Of a stretch of 35,791 bases of DNA, positions 6,722 through 15,700 are shown piece after piece. The first letter of the stretch is position 1; every line of letters starts with the position of its first letter. The translations under genes were made by a program, and so were the position numbers. The notes beneath the pieces were generated by a model, which saw only the letters and a list, made by a program, of their open reading frames with translations, was not told where the DNA came from and ran no database searches. Origin of the DNA: a virus; the IMG/VR virus record IMGVR_UViG_3300012931_000053, positions 1 to 35,791 of that record, one strand, 5' to 3'.

Positions 6722-8055
6722 AGTGGAACCCCCACAACTACCAAAAAGAGTCCGTGAAGTTTATGCTGTCTCATCCTGAGTCCGGTTTATTCCTTTCGCC
6801 GGGTTCAGGGAAGACTTCTATCATACTTCATTACCTGAAGATACTCAAATCCAAGAAGCGGATGTCAACACTCGTAGTTGCCCCTTTCAGGGTCATGAAT
6901 GTATGGTGTGAAGAAATTGAAAAGTGGGGGCTCCCATTCACATTCACTATTCTCCACGGGTCCACGAAAGATGAGCAAATCAAAAAAGTGTATGATGTCT
7001 ACATCACCAACTATGATTCTCTTGAATGGTTGGCGAAGCAGGGAAATAAATTTGACATCCTTGTGCTGGACGAGTCCTCAAAGATCAAACACCATGGGAC
7101 AAAAAGATGGAAGACGCTCAAAAAACTTTTGAACAACTTTTCCCGGAGACATATTCTTACCGGCTCTCCCGCTGCACAATCGCTGCTCAACCTCTTCACT
7201 CAAGTCTATACATTGGATGGGGGAGTTGCCCTTGGACGATATATCACACATTACAAGAACGAGTTCTTTTACCCGGCAGGGTATGGCGGATACGAATGGA
7301 AGCCCATTCCCGGCGCGGAGGAAAAGATATTCAAGCGCATAGAGCATCTGGTTCTGCGCTTCCAGAATAAGCTGGACCTTCCCCCGTGCCATAAGGTTTA
7401 TCACAAGATCGAATTGCCGGACGATGTGAAGAAGCTTTATTACAAAATGGAGCGGGAGCTCTACTTCCAGTATGAAGAGAAGGAGGTCGTAGCGGCCAAT
7501 GCCGCCGTCGCTTCCAACAAGCTTCGGCAGATCGTAGGCGGCAACGTATATGGCGAAAAGGGCGAGGCGATCGCCTTCCATAACATCAAGGCCGAAATGG
7601 TCAAGGACCTTGTAGAAGAAATGCAGGGCCAGCCATGCCTTGTGGGATACGAGTTTACCCACGACCGTGACGCTTTGCTCAAAGCACTAGGCCCTGAGAC
7701 ACCATATATCGATGGCACAGTGAGTTCCACAAAAGCCGATTACATTCTGAAAAACTTCAACTCAGGTAATTGCCCGGTGCTCCTTGGGAATACGACCTCG
7801 CTTGCCTATGGGCTTAATCTTCAGGCTGGTAAAGCAATTATTTTTTATAGTATACCGTGGAGTCTTGAAATTCGAGATCAATTTGTGCAAAGAATTTGGA
7901 GACAGGGCCAAAAAGACACAACCTTTATACATTATATTATAGCTAAGTCTTCTATTGACGAAGCTATATTAAATAAGCTAGAATGTAAAGATAAGGCTCA
8001 AAACTTATTATTTTCTGCGCTTGAAGAGGTTTTTAAAAAATATGTTACCAAATGA
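6718..8055 (+). CDS. SNF2-type superfamily 2 helicase
   Basis: A 445-residue protein. Motif I is SPGSGKT (27-33), motif Ia VVAPFRV, motif II DESS (118-121, replacing DEAH), motif III LTGSPA (147-152), motif V region YGLNLQAG (about 364-371) and motif VI QRIWRQGQ (391-398). The order and the C-terminal RxxRxGQ box are those of compact phage SNF2/ATP-dependent translocases. It probably drives dsDNA translocation or branch migration with the adjacent VRR-NUC nuclease. No DnaB-like helicase is visible in the window. From about 7830 on, base composition shifts abruptly to AT-rich while the reading frame and motif VI stay intact. Confidence 0.92.
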   Translation: MKWNPHNYQKESVKFMLSHPESGLFLSPGSGKTSIILHYLKILKSKKRMSTLVVAPFRVMNVWCEEIEKWGLPFTFTILHGSTKDEQIKKVYDVYITNYDSLEWLAKQGNKFDILVLDESSKIKHHGTKRWKTLKKLLNNFSRRHILTGSPAAQSLLNLFTQVYTLDGGVALGRYITHYKNEFFYPAGYGGYEWKPIPGAEEKIFKRIEHLVLRFQNKLDLPPCHKVYHKIELPDDVKKLYYKMERELYFQYEEKEVVAANAAVASNKLRQIVGGNVYGEKGEAIAFHNIKAEMVKDLVEEMQGQPCLVGYEFTHDRDALLKALGPETPYIDGTVSSTKADYILKNFNSGNCPVLLGNTTSLAYGLNLQAGKAIIFYSIPWSLEIRDQFVQRIWRQGQKDTTFIHYIIAKSSIDEAILNKLECKDKAQNLLFSALEEVFKKYVTK

Positions 8056-8455
8056 TTTTCATGTACGTTTTAGATTTCGATCTAATGGTTGTTGGGAATG
8101 GATAAGTAAAAATAAATTTGGGTATGGGAGCAGTGTCCGTATTGCTGGAATTAAAATCCCGCCCCATGTTGTATCATATAGACATTTTTTAGGGCCTTAT
8201 CCAATAGGGTTTGATCTTGATCATCTTTGTAGAAACCGCTCATGTATTAATCCTGAACATTTAGAACCTGTAACCCGTGCTGTTAATAATAGTAGACGAG
8301 TATTTATAAAGAAAACACATTGCAAGCATGGACATGAGTGGGACCCGGCAAACACTAGATTTAATCAAACGCCTAAGGGTGGCTACCAGCGTACTTGTCG
8401 TAAATGTGCTGTGATTGTAACCGCACGCTACCGTAAAAACCAAAAGGAGAAATAA
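8042..8455 (+). CDS. HNH endonuclease (HNH_3 type), free-standing, homing-like
   Basis: A 137-residue protein. The first half has the HNH_3 pattern: GCWEW, HVVSYRHFLGP, DLDHLCRNRSCINPEHLEPV and NNSR. The C-terminal part carries the CKHGHEWD ... CRKC module shared with two other small genes here. It starts inside the last codons of the helicase gene (start 8042, helicase stop 8055). The coding sequence is clearly AT-richer than the upstream helicase body. Such genes are usually selfish homing endonucleases that cut cognate phage DNA near their insertion site. The next gene begins 1 base after its stop. Confidence 0.9.
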   Translation: MLPNDFHVRFRFRSNGCWEWISKNKFGYGSSVRIAGIKIPPHVVSYRHFLGPYPIGFDLDHLCRNRSCINPEHLEPVTRAVNNSRRVFIKKTHCKHGHEWDPANTRFNQTPKGGYQRTCRKCAVIVTARYRKNQKEK

Positions 8456-8456
8456 A

Positions 8457-8765
8457 ATGGAAGAAGCAAGATTAATTTTGTTTGCATGGAACGGCAAGAC
8501 AATTGTTGCAAAGCGCAACGCAGACGGCACTATTGTTGAAGCAATTGAGGTGAGGCACATTATGACCGTTCAGGGCCCCGGTATCAGCTCAGATCAGATT
8601 GGTAACTTCAATCCGTCCTTTACCCCGGATGTTTTTACTTTTCTGCCGGATGCTACAAAGAGCGACTATACTCGGAATTATAACAAATGCACTACCGGGG
8701 TAGATGTGCTTGAAGGCGTGTCACAGGCGAAGAACCTCATTGACATTAACAAGCACAGGAGATAG
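8457..8765 (+). CDS. hypothetical early protein
   Basis: A 102-residue protein with a good Shine-Dalgarno (AAGGAG about 8 bases before the ATG). The N-terminal half reads as beta strands (ARLILFAWNGKTIVAKR, then GTIVEAIEVRHI) and the C-terminal half is loop-rich. No catalytic motif or membrane segment is visible. It follows the HNH gene directly, so it probably marks the resumption of the original operon. Function unknown. Confidence 0.65.
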   Translation: MEEARLILFAWNGKTIVAKRNADGTIVEAIEVRHIMTVQGPGISSDQIGNFNPSFTPDVFTFLPDATKSDYTRNYNKCTTGVDVLEGVSQAKNLIDINKHRR

Positions 8766-8767
8766 GC

Positions 8768-9040
8768 ATGAGCGGGATACGCGAGACCTTTCACAACATT
8801 CCCCAATCGGATTGGGATCGGATATTCAAAAGTAAAAAAGAACCAGAGCTTGATGACAATGGGCAGCCAAGACTACCACGGTTTATTGTGGTAGTCGGGC
8901 TGCTCGTCGAGGCACAGACCAAAGCTGAGGCCATTGAGTCCACAAAAGAATTGATTGAGGTGGAAGGGTCTTACTTCTTCCAGCACGGTCAGCCTGAGAT
9001 AACATCTATTGAATCGGTGGAGGCAGCATCATGTGGTTAA
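8768..9040 (+). CDS. hypothetical early protein
   Basis: A 90-residue acidic protein with a central strand/helix region (RFIVVVGLLVEAQTKAEAIE, about 38-57) that looks like a small alpha/beta fold. Its 3' end overlaps the i-spanin gene by 10 bases, so it is probably translationally coupled to it. No family is recognised. Confidence 0.65.
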   Translation: MSGIRETFHNIPQSDWDRIFKSKKEPELDDNGQPRLPRFIVVVGLLVEAQTKAEAIESTKELIEVEGSYFFQHGQPEITSIESVEAASCG

Positions 9041-9426
9041 GTTTACTGGCAAACAAATATACCGGGATCATCCTTTTGTATGTGGTTCTGCTGGGCTATA
9101 TCGGCATTGAGAAGATCGAACTCAAGCATAAAAATAATGAGATCGCTGAGCTGACACAACAGAAGGCTGATTTACAAGCGGGGATCAGTGTGCAGAACCT
9201 AGCTATTAACCAGCTCTCAACATACAACAAGATCAAGACTCAGCAAGTTGCCGATGCCGAGCACCTCGCAGAGAAGCTTCAGGACGAGATCGACCTGAAG
9301 GCTCAGGCCATTCAGAATCAGAAGACAACCATTGACCAGAAGTTTACGGACCTCAAAGGGTGCCGCGCGCAGTTAGCCCGGATCAAGTCTTATATGACCG
9401 GGGCTGAAAAGGAGTTTAAAAAATGA
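9031..9426 (+). CDS. i-spanin (Rz-like), inner-membrane lysis protein
   Basis: A 131-residue protein with one N-terminal transmembrane helix (about 10-27) followed by a long Gln/Lys/Glu/Ala-rich coiled coil (about 30-105). This is the topology of Rz-type inner-membrane spanins. The assignment rests on that topology plus the o-spanin lipoprotein that follows with an ATGA overlap. Spanins fuse the inner and outer membranes at the end of Gram-negative lysis. Unusually, it ends the + strand early arm instead of lying beside the endolysin, which is on the other strand. Confidence 0.85.
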   Translation: MWLSLLANKYTGIILLYVVLLGYIGIEKIELKHKNNEIAELTQQKADLQAGISVQNLAINQLSTYNKIKTQQVADAEHLAEKLQDEIDLKAQAIQNQKTTIDQKFTDLKGCRAQLARIKSYMTGAEKEFKK

Positions 9427-9725
9427 AAGAATTTTTGAGTAAAGTACTCAGCCCTTTTGAATGGTTTGTGGTTATAGTTTGCTTAGTGCTGCTGGCACTA
9501 ACTTTTGCAGGATGCGCCCACGCCCCCACGACCCAAACGGTTGAGGTACCTATAGCCGTGCGACCGGCCCATGTTGAGAATCCCAAGTGCCCCGATCTAC
9601 CCATCAAAGCTCTAAGAGACGAAGACACTTGGGATGTCCGGCTCAAGGCATGGTGGAGCACCATTATTATTCAAGATGGCTGTATCAAAGCCAAAGACAA
9701 AGTATTGGAGGAATTAAATAAATGA
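9423..9725 (+). CDS. o-spanin (Rz1-like) outer-membrane lipoprotein
   Basis: A 100-residue protein with a hydrophobic signal (about 14-29) ending in a lipobox TFAGC, with the lipidated Cys at residue 31, followed by AHAPTT. The mature part is about 70 residues with two further Cys. It overlaps the i-spanin stop by 4 bases (ATGA). The pair is of the overlapping/adjacent type, not the fully embedded Rz/Rz1 type. Expected to sit in the outer membrane and bind the i-spanin across the periplasm. Confidence 0.87.
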   Translation: MKEFLSKVLSPFEWFVVIVCLVLLALTFAGCAHAPTTQTVEVPIAVRPAHVENPKCPDLPIKALRDEDTWDVRLKAWWSTIIIQDGCIKAKDKVLEELNK

Positions 9726-9973
9726 GCGACAAAATCAATCACCCGAATCATTACAACACAGGTAAGATCGAAGTAATCGACGCGATTGATGATTGGAAAC
9801 TTTGCTTCTATGCGGGAAATGTGGTCAAGTATGTGGCTCGCGCGAAGCACAAGGGGGATGAGTTGGCAGATTTAATGAAGGCTAGGTGGTACCTAGAGCG
9901 ATTGATTTCACAGCTTATGGAGGCGAAGGCTTGTCCTTCAAGTCTGCAAAGCTCTTCCCAACCATTGCAGTAA
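9722..9973 (+). CDS. DUF3310 family protein
   Basis: An 83-residue protein with the DUF3310 signature: INHPNHYNTGKIEVIDAI at the N-terminus, FYAGNVVKYVARAKHKG in the middle and DLMKARWYLERL after it. DUF3310 proteins are widespread in phages and are sometimes labelled nucleotide kinase-like, but no kinase motif is present and the role is unproven. It is the last gene of the + strand arm. Its last 59 bases overlap the 3' end of the convergent holin gene, so the C-terminal tail (after about residue 65, Ser/Gln-rich) is probably not conserved. Confidence 0.88.
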   Translation: MSDKINHPNHYNTGKIEVIDAIDDWKLCFYAGNVVKYVARAKHKGDELADLMKARWYLERLISQLMEAKACPSSLQSSSQPLQ

Positions 9974-10145
9974 GAATACCCCACAATACTTGAACCATCC
10001 CGGAGGGGATGTCTGCCAGCTTCCCCTCTTTCAAACTTACAATAGCCCAAGCGATAAAGACCATGAAGAATGATATGGCCATAATAAGACGGAAGGGGCA
10101 CAGGCTGTCCTGATTATCTGTAAGCATTTCAAGAATCTTTTTCAT
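9915..10145 (-). CDS. putative holin, two transmembrane helices
   Basis: A 76-residue protein with predicted transmembrane helices at about 18-37 and 46-63 separated by a short charged turn (LKEGKLAD), and a charged C-terminal tail. Size, topology and position right after the endolysin fit a class II-type holin that opens the inner membrane for lysis. It starts with an ATGA overlap with the endolysin stop and is the last gene of the late arm. No sequence motif proves holin function. Confidence 0.7.
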   Translation of the reverse strand: MKKILEMLTDNQDSLCPFRLIMAISFFMVFIAWAIVSLKEGKLADIPSGMVQVLWGILTAMVGKSFADLKDKPSPP

Positions 10146-10591
10146 CCCTTTATTATCATCCCTTCTAGTTCAATTGCGCGAGGCCCTACCTCAGTGTACC
10201 ATGGACTGTTCTTCATTTCAGCGGCGCATTCCGGCCACTCCCCGGCCTCGGCATGGGCGAGCATTTTATGAAATCCCCGGAACCGCACAGGACCAAGATT
10301 GAAGCGCATATCGGCCAGCGCGATCTGCCTATTATCAGAGATTAGCGTATACCATGGAAAACTGGTATAGAGATCGGCCAGCACTTCATCGATGTCGTTC
10401 TTCAGCATGAGTGCGATCTCATCCGGCCGCACGCCTACATCCGTCAGGTTGCGCCCCACCCCTATTGTAATCTTGCCGGGTGTGTTGATACGGCCCACTT
10501 TGTCATCATAAGGTTTGGTTTCGGGTACCCCGCCCTTACACTCATGAATACGAAGTCTCTGTTCAAGTATTACTCTCGACGCTATGATCAT
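10142..10591 (-). CDS. endolysin, T4-lysozyme-like (GH24) muramidase
   Basis: A 149-residue single-domain lysozyme. The catalytic Glu is E17 (RLRIHECKGG), followed by D29/D30 and T42 in GKITIGVGRNLTDVG, which is the E-D-T arrangement of T4-type lysozymes. A later segment (ALADMRFNLGPVRFRGF) matches the conserved helical half. There is no signal sequence, so export needs the holin. Genes on both sides are small membrane proteins, and the spanins are on the opposite strand about 0.5 kb away. Confidence 0.92.
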   Translation of the reverse strand: MIIASRVILEQRLRIHECKGGVPETKPYDDKVGRINTPGKITIGVGRNLTDVGVRPDEIALMLKNDIDEVLADLYTSFPWYTLISDNRQIALADMRFNLGPVRFRGFHKMLAHAEAGEWPECAAEMKNSPWYTEVGPRAIELEGMIIKG

Positions 10592-10806
10592 TTAAACCCC
10601 AACCATGATTTAAAAACCTCGAAGCCAAGAGCTACGCCTCCGCTTACGACCACGAAGTAAGTTTTTATTTTGGTAATATCCTTGTCAATTTTTGGATGGA
10701 CTTTGAGCAGATGATTGTCCAGCTTTTCTTCCATTCGTTTTTGGCCTTCAAGGATCAGTGTTAATTGACCTTCAACCCTTCCTAAATCTCTTTCATTGTC
10801 CGACAT
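10588..10806 (-). CDS. small coiled-coil membrane protein (XhlA-like holin accessory)
   Basis: A 72-residue protein with a charged heptad-like coiled coil (about 6-45) followed by a single C-terminal transmembrane helix (about 48-65, TYFVVVSGGVALGFEVF). This layout resembles haemolysin XhlA-type holin partners or antiholins. It overlaps the endolysin start by ATGA. A lysis-regulation role is inferred from topology and position only. Confidence 0.65.
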   Translation of the reverse strand: MSDNERDLGRVEGQLTLILEGQKRMEEKLDNHLLKVHPKIDKDITKIKTYFVVVSGGVALGFEVFKSWLGFK

Positions 10807-10966
10807 CTGCTTTTACTCTTTCCGGGAATTGTCTGTTCAAGTACATAATTAATGAGGTTCGCCAACCGCAATTCAAACACTTAATTTGGTTGTCTACCTC
10901 GCCTTCGTCCACGATTCTTTCGTTGACCAGAGCCCCTTTGCACCGGGGGCATTTTTGATCTATCAT
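10793..10966 (-). CDS. zinc-ribbon microprotein
   Basis: About 57 residues from the ATG that overlaps the preceding stop (ATGA at 10963-10966). An upstream in-frame ATG at 10990 is less likely. It carries two CxxC knuckles (CPRC and CLNC about 28 residues apart), a classic zinc ribbon. It lies between a tail protein and the lysis genes. Possible roles are nucleic-acid binding or late regulation, with no direct evidence. Confidence 0.6.
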   Translation of the reverse strand: MIDQKCPRCKGALVNERIVDEGEVDNQIKCLNCGWRTSLIMYLNRQFPERVKADVGQ

Positions 10967-11472
10967 TTTGCCGTTATCTCCATTGCCCAAAGATTAATTT
11001 GTGCTGTAGTATCACAGTAAATAATACCAGTTCCTGTTTGCATTTGTGCTACAATATCAATTGTATGAGCACCTACTGACAATTGCTGTATCCAAAATAT
11101 ATTATAAGGATTTTGAGCACCACTTACAGATATACCTAATCCGTCGAATTTTCCTGTGACTTCAACTCCATCTATTGCAAAAGATATAATTAAACTTCCC
11201 GGATTAGCAGCAATAGTTCGGGGCATTGATGCAAAAATAAACCATGTTCCTCCGCCCGAAGTAATCGCAAGATGAACTGGTTTCTGAGGTAGTACAGCAA
11301 AAGTTGCCGATACAATGGTGTTATTGGTTGCATTATCTCCGCCCACCGAAACGTGTTGAAGCGTAGTGGCATTAATCCACGGGGCGTTTTCAATAAACAC
11401 TCTGGTAATGTTTTGTCCAGTGGGGTTTGTGCCCTGCCCAAATTTATCTTGTCGTCCCTCAGAACCAGCCAT
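10963..11472 (-). CDS. beta-rich tail/receptor-binding type protein
   Basis: About 169 residues from the ATG at 11472; an in-frame ATG at 11499 is possible. It is rich in Thr, Gly, Asn and alternating hydrophobic strands, with no catalytic motif. The C-terminal half (SVGAHTIDIVAQMQTG) looks like a beta-sandwich domain found in phage tail or fibre proteins. It follows the ATP-grasp gene and overlaps its end. Being the last structural gene before lysis, it may be a fibre tip or a virion decoration. Confidence 0.55.
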   Translation of the reverse strand: MAGSEGRQDKFGQGTNPTGQNITRVFIENAPWINATTLQHVSVGGDNATNNTIVSATFAVLPQKPVHLAITSGGGTWFIFASMPRTIAANPGSLIISFAIDGVEVTGKFDGLGISVSGAQNPYNIFWIQQLSVGAHTIDIVAQMQTGTGIIYCDTTAQINLWAMEITAK

Positions 11473-12721
11473 GTTTTTTAAACCACCCCAATTCTTCATC
11501 GATTAGCTTCTTGCCAATATCCACCCGGTACCCAAGCCAAGATGGAAAATCATACTTCTTGATATAATCATACACTTTTTTCTGAGTCTCTTCAAGCGAG
11601 TTGCCGGTCGCGACCGTAACCAACGCCGCCCCGGAGGACCCACACGTTTGATATCCTTCCTTGGTCTTCTCGATCTCATAGAAGTAGAGGTGCTCCGGGG
11701 AGTCTTCCTTGATCCCCGGTATAATTTTGCCCTTCCCGTGTTTGACATAGCCTTCCTTAAACGGATAGCCGGGGGCAGACAATACTACATTGACCACCCA
11801 AGTATTCTTCATTGGCAAAGCTTCCAACGTGCCGTTGGCGATCTCATAGAAGTATTCACCCACATCCATCTTGGTGTTCTCAATCTGCATAAAGATCGCG
11901 GGATATCCCAAGCGCGAAGTAGGCTCCATGACAAATGCCTTGTCTTCAGTGAGCATAAAATTTAAATCAAAATCCGTGCTGTACCCGGTGTTTGCCAGCC
12001 ATGGGCGAAGCTTCTCAATCTCGGTAATAAGACGATTCTTGGAAAGGTAGGCCGCGACAGTGCCTTGCTCTCCGGTGTTGGGGCCTAGATTACCGGCAAG
12101 AAGCTTCTTATGTTCCCAATTGATTTGGAAAGGATAGATGAACCGATCAGCGCAGAAGGATGAGCCGATAGCCATTTCATGACCTTTAATAAACTCTTGG
12201 AGGATGGCGCCTTGTTTGATATTGAGGCCCTTCTTCTTCCATCGTTCAACTTCTTGGATTAAATCATCCGCATCCCGAGAGACATAGGTAAGGTCTCGAT
12301 CCTGCTGGCCGGAGGGCTTAATCACCCACCTCTTAGGTGTTTTCTTGACAAAGGTAATGATTTGATCAAGAGTCTTAAATGGGCCTACCCATGGGGGAAC
12401 TGTGCAGCCATACTTCTCAAGAAGCCTCATACCATAAGCCCGGTCGTCTTCGAGTTTGTCTGTGGCTTCTGTACCGCAGGAGACTAGGATTCCGGCCTTG
12501 CGCCACTGATCCATTTCCTTACCATAACCAGTAGAGTCCACAATGACCACATCAGCCCACCGAGCATGGCTCCGATAATCAGGAACCAGATTAATGATAC
12601 CTCGGCCAATATCGAGAGACTCTTTATCTTTGCACCATACTTTAACTTCATGGCCTTCATCCTGCAATCGTGTGAGTAATCCAAGGCTGTCTATTTCGTC
12701 ACTGATGATTAGATATTTCAT
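11459..12721 (-). CDS. divergent PurD-like ATP-grasp ligase
   Basis: A 420-residue protein aligning over its length with phosphoribosylamine-glycine ligase (GARS). The N-terminal Rossmann-like part lacks the GGREHA loop. Then come VIKPSG (133-138, ATP lysine), LQEFIKGHEMAIG (174-186), GNLGPNTGEQGT (210-221), EPTSRLGYPA (266-275) and a GARS-C-like domain (about 308-405, VVLSAPGYP ... GYRVDIG). In true GARS the metal loop reads ExNxRxGDPE; here Asn is Thr and DPE is YPA. It lies among virion genes with ATGA coupling to the 1034-residue internal protein, not with nucleotide genes. An altered substrate or a protein-modifying ligase is plausible. Confidence 0.8.
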   Translation of the reverse strand: MKYLIISDEIDSLGLLTRLQDEGHEVKVWCKDKESLDIGRGIINLVPDYRSHARWADVVIVDSTGYGKEMDQWRKAGILVSCGTEATDKLEDDRAYGMRLLEKYGCTVPPWVGPFKTLDQIITFVKKTPKRWVIKPSGQQDRDLTYVSRDADDLIQEVERWKKKGLNIKQGAILQEFIKGHEMAIGSSFCADRFIYPFQINWEHKKLLAGNLGPNTGEQGTVAAYLSKNRLITEIEKLRPWLANTGYSTDFDLNFMLTEDKAFVMEPTSRLGYPAIFMQIENTKMDVGEYFYEIANGTLEALPMKNTWVVNVVLSAPGYPFKEGYVKHGKGKIIPGIKEDSPEHLYFYEIEKTKEGYQTCGSSGAALVTVATGNSLEETQKKVYDYIKKYDFPSWLGYRVDIGKKLIDEELGWFKKHGWF

Positions 12722-15700
12722 TTTAGACTCTTCATAATATCGCGTTTAGCTTTACGCTCTTCGGGAGAGATGTATGGGTTTGCATAGACTCCAAGGAACC
12801 CAAGAAGCGAGAGTGGCCCCTCTTTCTGACCAGAAGCGTAGTCTTCAATGTTTTTAAATGGGAATACAATCTTCTCCGCCTGACTCTGAGCGAAATCTGT
12901 CATAATTTGCGGTACAGAGTCTTGCGGATTAAAAATCATTTGGCTCATTGCCATTTTACTCTTGCCCATCTGAGTGAAGTGCATTTTATTATTTGCGATC
13001 AACTCAATCAGGCCAGTGTAATGAGAGAACAGTCTGCGCCATGATTCCTGCCCTAGGTGTGATGGCAAATTAGCAAGATAGTCTTTTGCAGCATTGAGAG
13101 CATCTTGACCTCCGCGCCAAGCCTGATATGATTCAACTGCTTTACTCGCGCCTGTTACATTAAATGCTGTCTTCCACACACCGGGTAAGCCCATATAAAT
13201 CGGATGGCCTTCTTTGTCACGACCAACCATAATATCAAATTTATGGCCGGAGTCATTATCCCACATCATCTTATCCGAGTTAAGATAGTTGACAAAATTT
13301 GCTATGGTCAGTGGAGCAGCAAAAGCCATAGGCGTATGCTTCAATGTTCCTAGGATGCGAGGCAGGGTCGAACTCTCCCATCCCCAAAACTCAACCAAAC
13401 GGCGCGCTGTGGTGCGCTCACCGGCTGACATAAGCCGGGGATTATACTGTCCCAAAGTCTGATTGACAAATTTACGCATCTGAGCCGGAGCATAGTTAGG
13501 GTTCCAGTCTTTGAGTGTATTGTAGAGCATGACACGGAATTGAGGATCAACTCGGCCCTCGGCGAAAAGAAAGTTGTGATTAAACTTCAACAGCTTCTTG
13601 AAACCTTCTGCAAACTTTGTAAACTTAGTTGCATTTAATGGATCGACGGTGAGCTCGCCTAAAATACCATGTGGAGCAACCCATCCTTCACGAATGCCTT
13701 GGATATAAGCTGCATGATCCTCCGGGCTCCACTTCTTCACAATAGAACGATATAAAGCCCCAACAACTTTTGCCGCCGCAAGCGGAGCCATACGAAGAGC
13801 ATAGGCTTGATTACGAATTGTGCCCATATCTTTGATTGGTGAAACAAGCCTCAAATAAGCTGAAGTTGCGGCATTGAGCCAGTGTGGAGCCCCAAACGGA
13901 GTGAGGCCCACACCAAGCCCTTTCACAACATTGGCAGTTTTATCAAGCCAGTTTATACTCTGTTTGAATGTAGCCTCATCCTGTAGGAATCGCAGTTCTT
14001 GAGCGCGCACATGGACCGGGGTGTTGGTCAAAGGAATGTAGCCCTGCTTAGGGGTCTTGCTGACCAAATCAGGCCGTGTCTCGGCCAAGGCAACGATCTT
14101 GTCGTAAGCTGCTTTATTATGGATGGCATTGATCGACCGCATAACGCGGGACCGGCCCCACAAGATCGGATCGAATATAGGGGTAACAGCCGTATCTTTA
14201 AAGATCGCCATCGCCTGTTCCGGGCTGGTGATGGTCTTTTCTAATGCTGATTTATTATAAGGGGAGCCAATAGCCTGACGGCGCTTGCTATTACCAAACG
14301 CATTAAATATATCTTCCGGGCGCGCAACTTTGCCTGTCTCAAGATTTTTATACATCCCCATGTAATAGTGGGTCCGCACATCTTCAGGCTTTAAGAAGCC
14401 AGTCTTGACATCATGATCCGCAATTTCTTTCATTAACTGTGTCATGGCGTTAGCACTCGATTTGATCTCAGGAGTATGGGCAGGATATTTGCCGGGATTC
14501 GCCATTTCATAAGTTACGCGCTCCCGATCCGCATCGGATAATCCATCCATGATCTTATCCATTCGATCAAAATAAATCTTCATATCGGCTGTTTTGTCGC
14601 CATGCAGAGCTGTAACCACATCTACAATCGCCTGATCAGCCTTCATAGTTCGGAAATCACCGATCACATCAAGTGATGGATTAAGTTGTTCCGATATAAT
14701 TTTTAAAAAAGTATTCGGTTTCGGATCAGCCAACATAGTCAAATCTTTGGCCGGTACCGGAATAGAGTTTGAAACAGTGCGCTCTGTCGGCGTTGAGTCC
14801 GGGGTCGGCGCATCCTTCTTCATCATTTTGTCAATAGCGTTGCGCGCCAGCTCCGGGGAGTAGGGGATATTATAGAGATCGTAGATCGAATCAACTTTTG
14901 GCGTTGACTTTACCATTGGATTATTGATAGGATAGTTTTTTGCGTGTGTTTCTTTAACCAGATCAAGGACTGATTTGAGCTCATCAGTACTTGGTGAAAG
15001 TTTCTTGCGAAGCGATTCAATATCGGATTGAATGGCTGTCATGTCTTTATTAAGCTTCTCAGTTGGATTCTTTTGCCATTCGGCTTTCATTTGCTCCAAA
15101 GCAAAAGTTTTATTCACAATATCGGAGCGCGTCGCAACAAGGTTCTGTGAAGACCCAGCCTGTGCCTTTACTTTATTGTACTCAGACTCGACGGATTTGC
15201 TTTGTTCTTCAAAATTCTGAGCGCGTTGATTCTGTACTTGCTCCGCTGCTTTATTGAGCTCGGCTTCTTTCCCTGCTTCCATGACTGTCATGACCGGACG
15301 CTCGGCCACAACCGGCCTCAGTTTAGCCAAACCGAGAAATGGTATAAGGGATAACATAGTGCCGGGGGCATCTTGTTTAAAAGCTTCTACGAGCGGATTC
15401 CCTCGGCCTTCTTTACCAAGAGCTTCAAGAGGTGTTTGCTGCTCATAGGCTTTTTCATAAACAGCACTACCCGGTATCAGCGACTTAGCTGTGGACTCAA
15501 TTGCATCTTTAATTTTACCTTGGTACAGCATTTGGCCTAGTTGAGCAATACCTTTGCCTGCGGCAAAAGGAACTTCTAAAGGCAGCGCGAGTGCTGCGCC
15601 TGCTACATCTATGGTTTTTCCAATAAGTGATTTTTCAGGAGGGGCTTGTCTGAAAACCAGATCAGAAGGCAGAGTAGGACCGGCCGTTATTGAAGGAGGC

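Noticed and set aside
7078-7662. 194-residue ORF on the - strand opposite the helicase
   Set aside because: Antisense to a gene with clear motifs; no SD or family features. A shadow frame.
9996-10011. Perfect hairpin CATCCC-GGAG-GGGATG as a terminator between converging arms
   Set aside because: No T tract on either side, and it lies within the holin coding sequence, so it may be chance.
11459-12721. purZ (2-aminoadenine synthesis) candidate
   Set aside because: The gene is an ATP-grasp PurD-like protein; the adenylosuccinate synthetase-type GDxGKG start expected for PurZ is absent.
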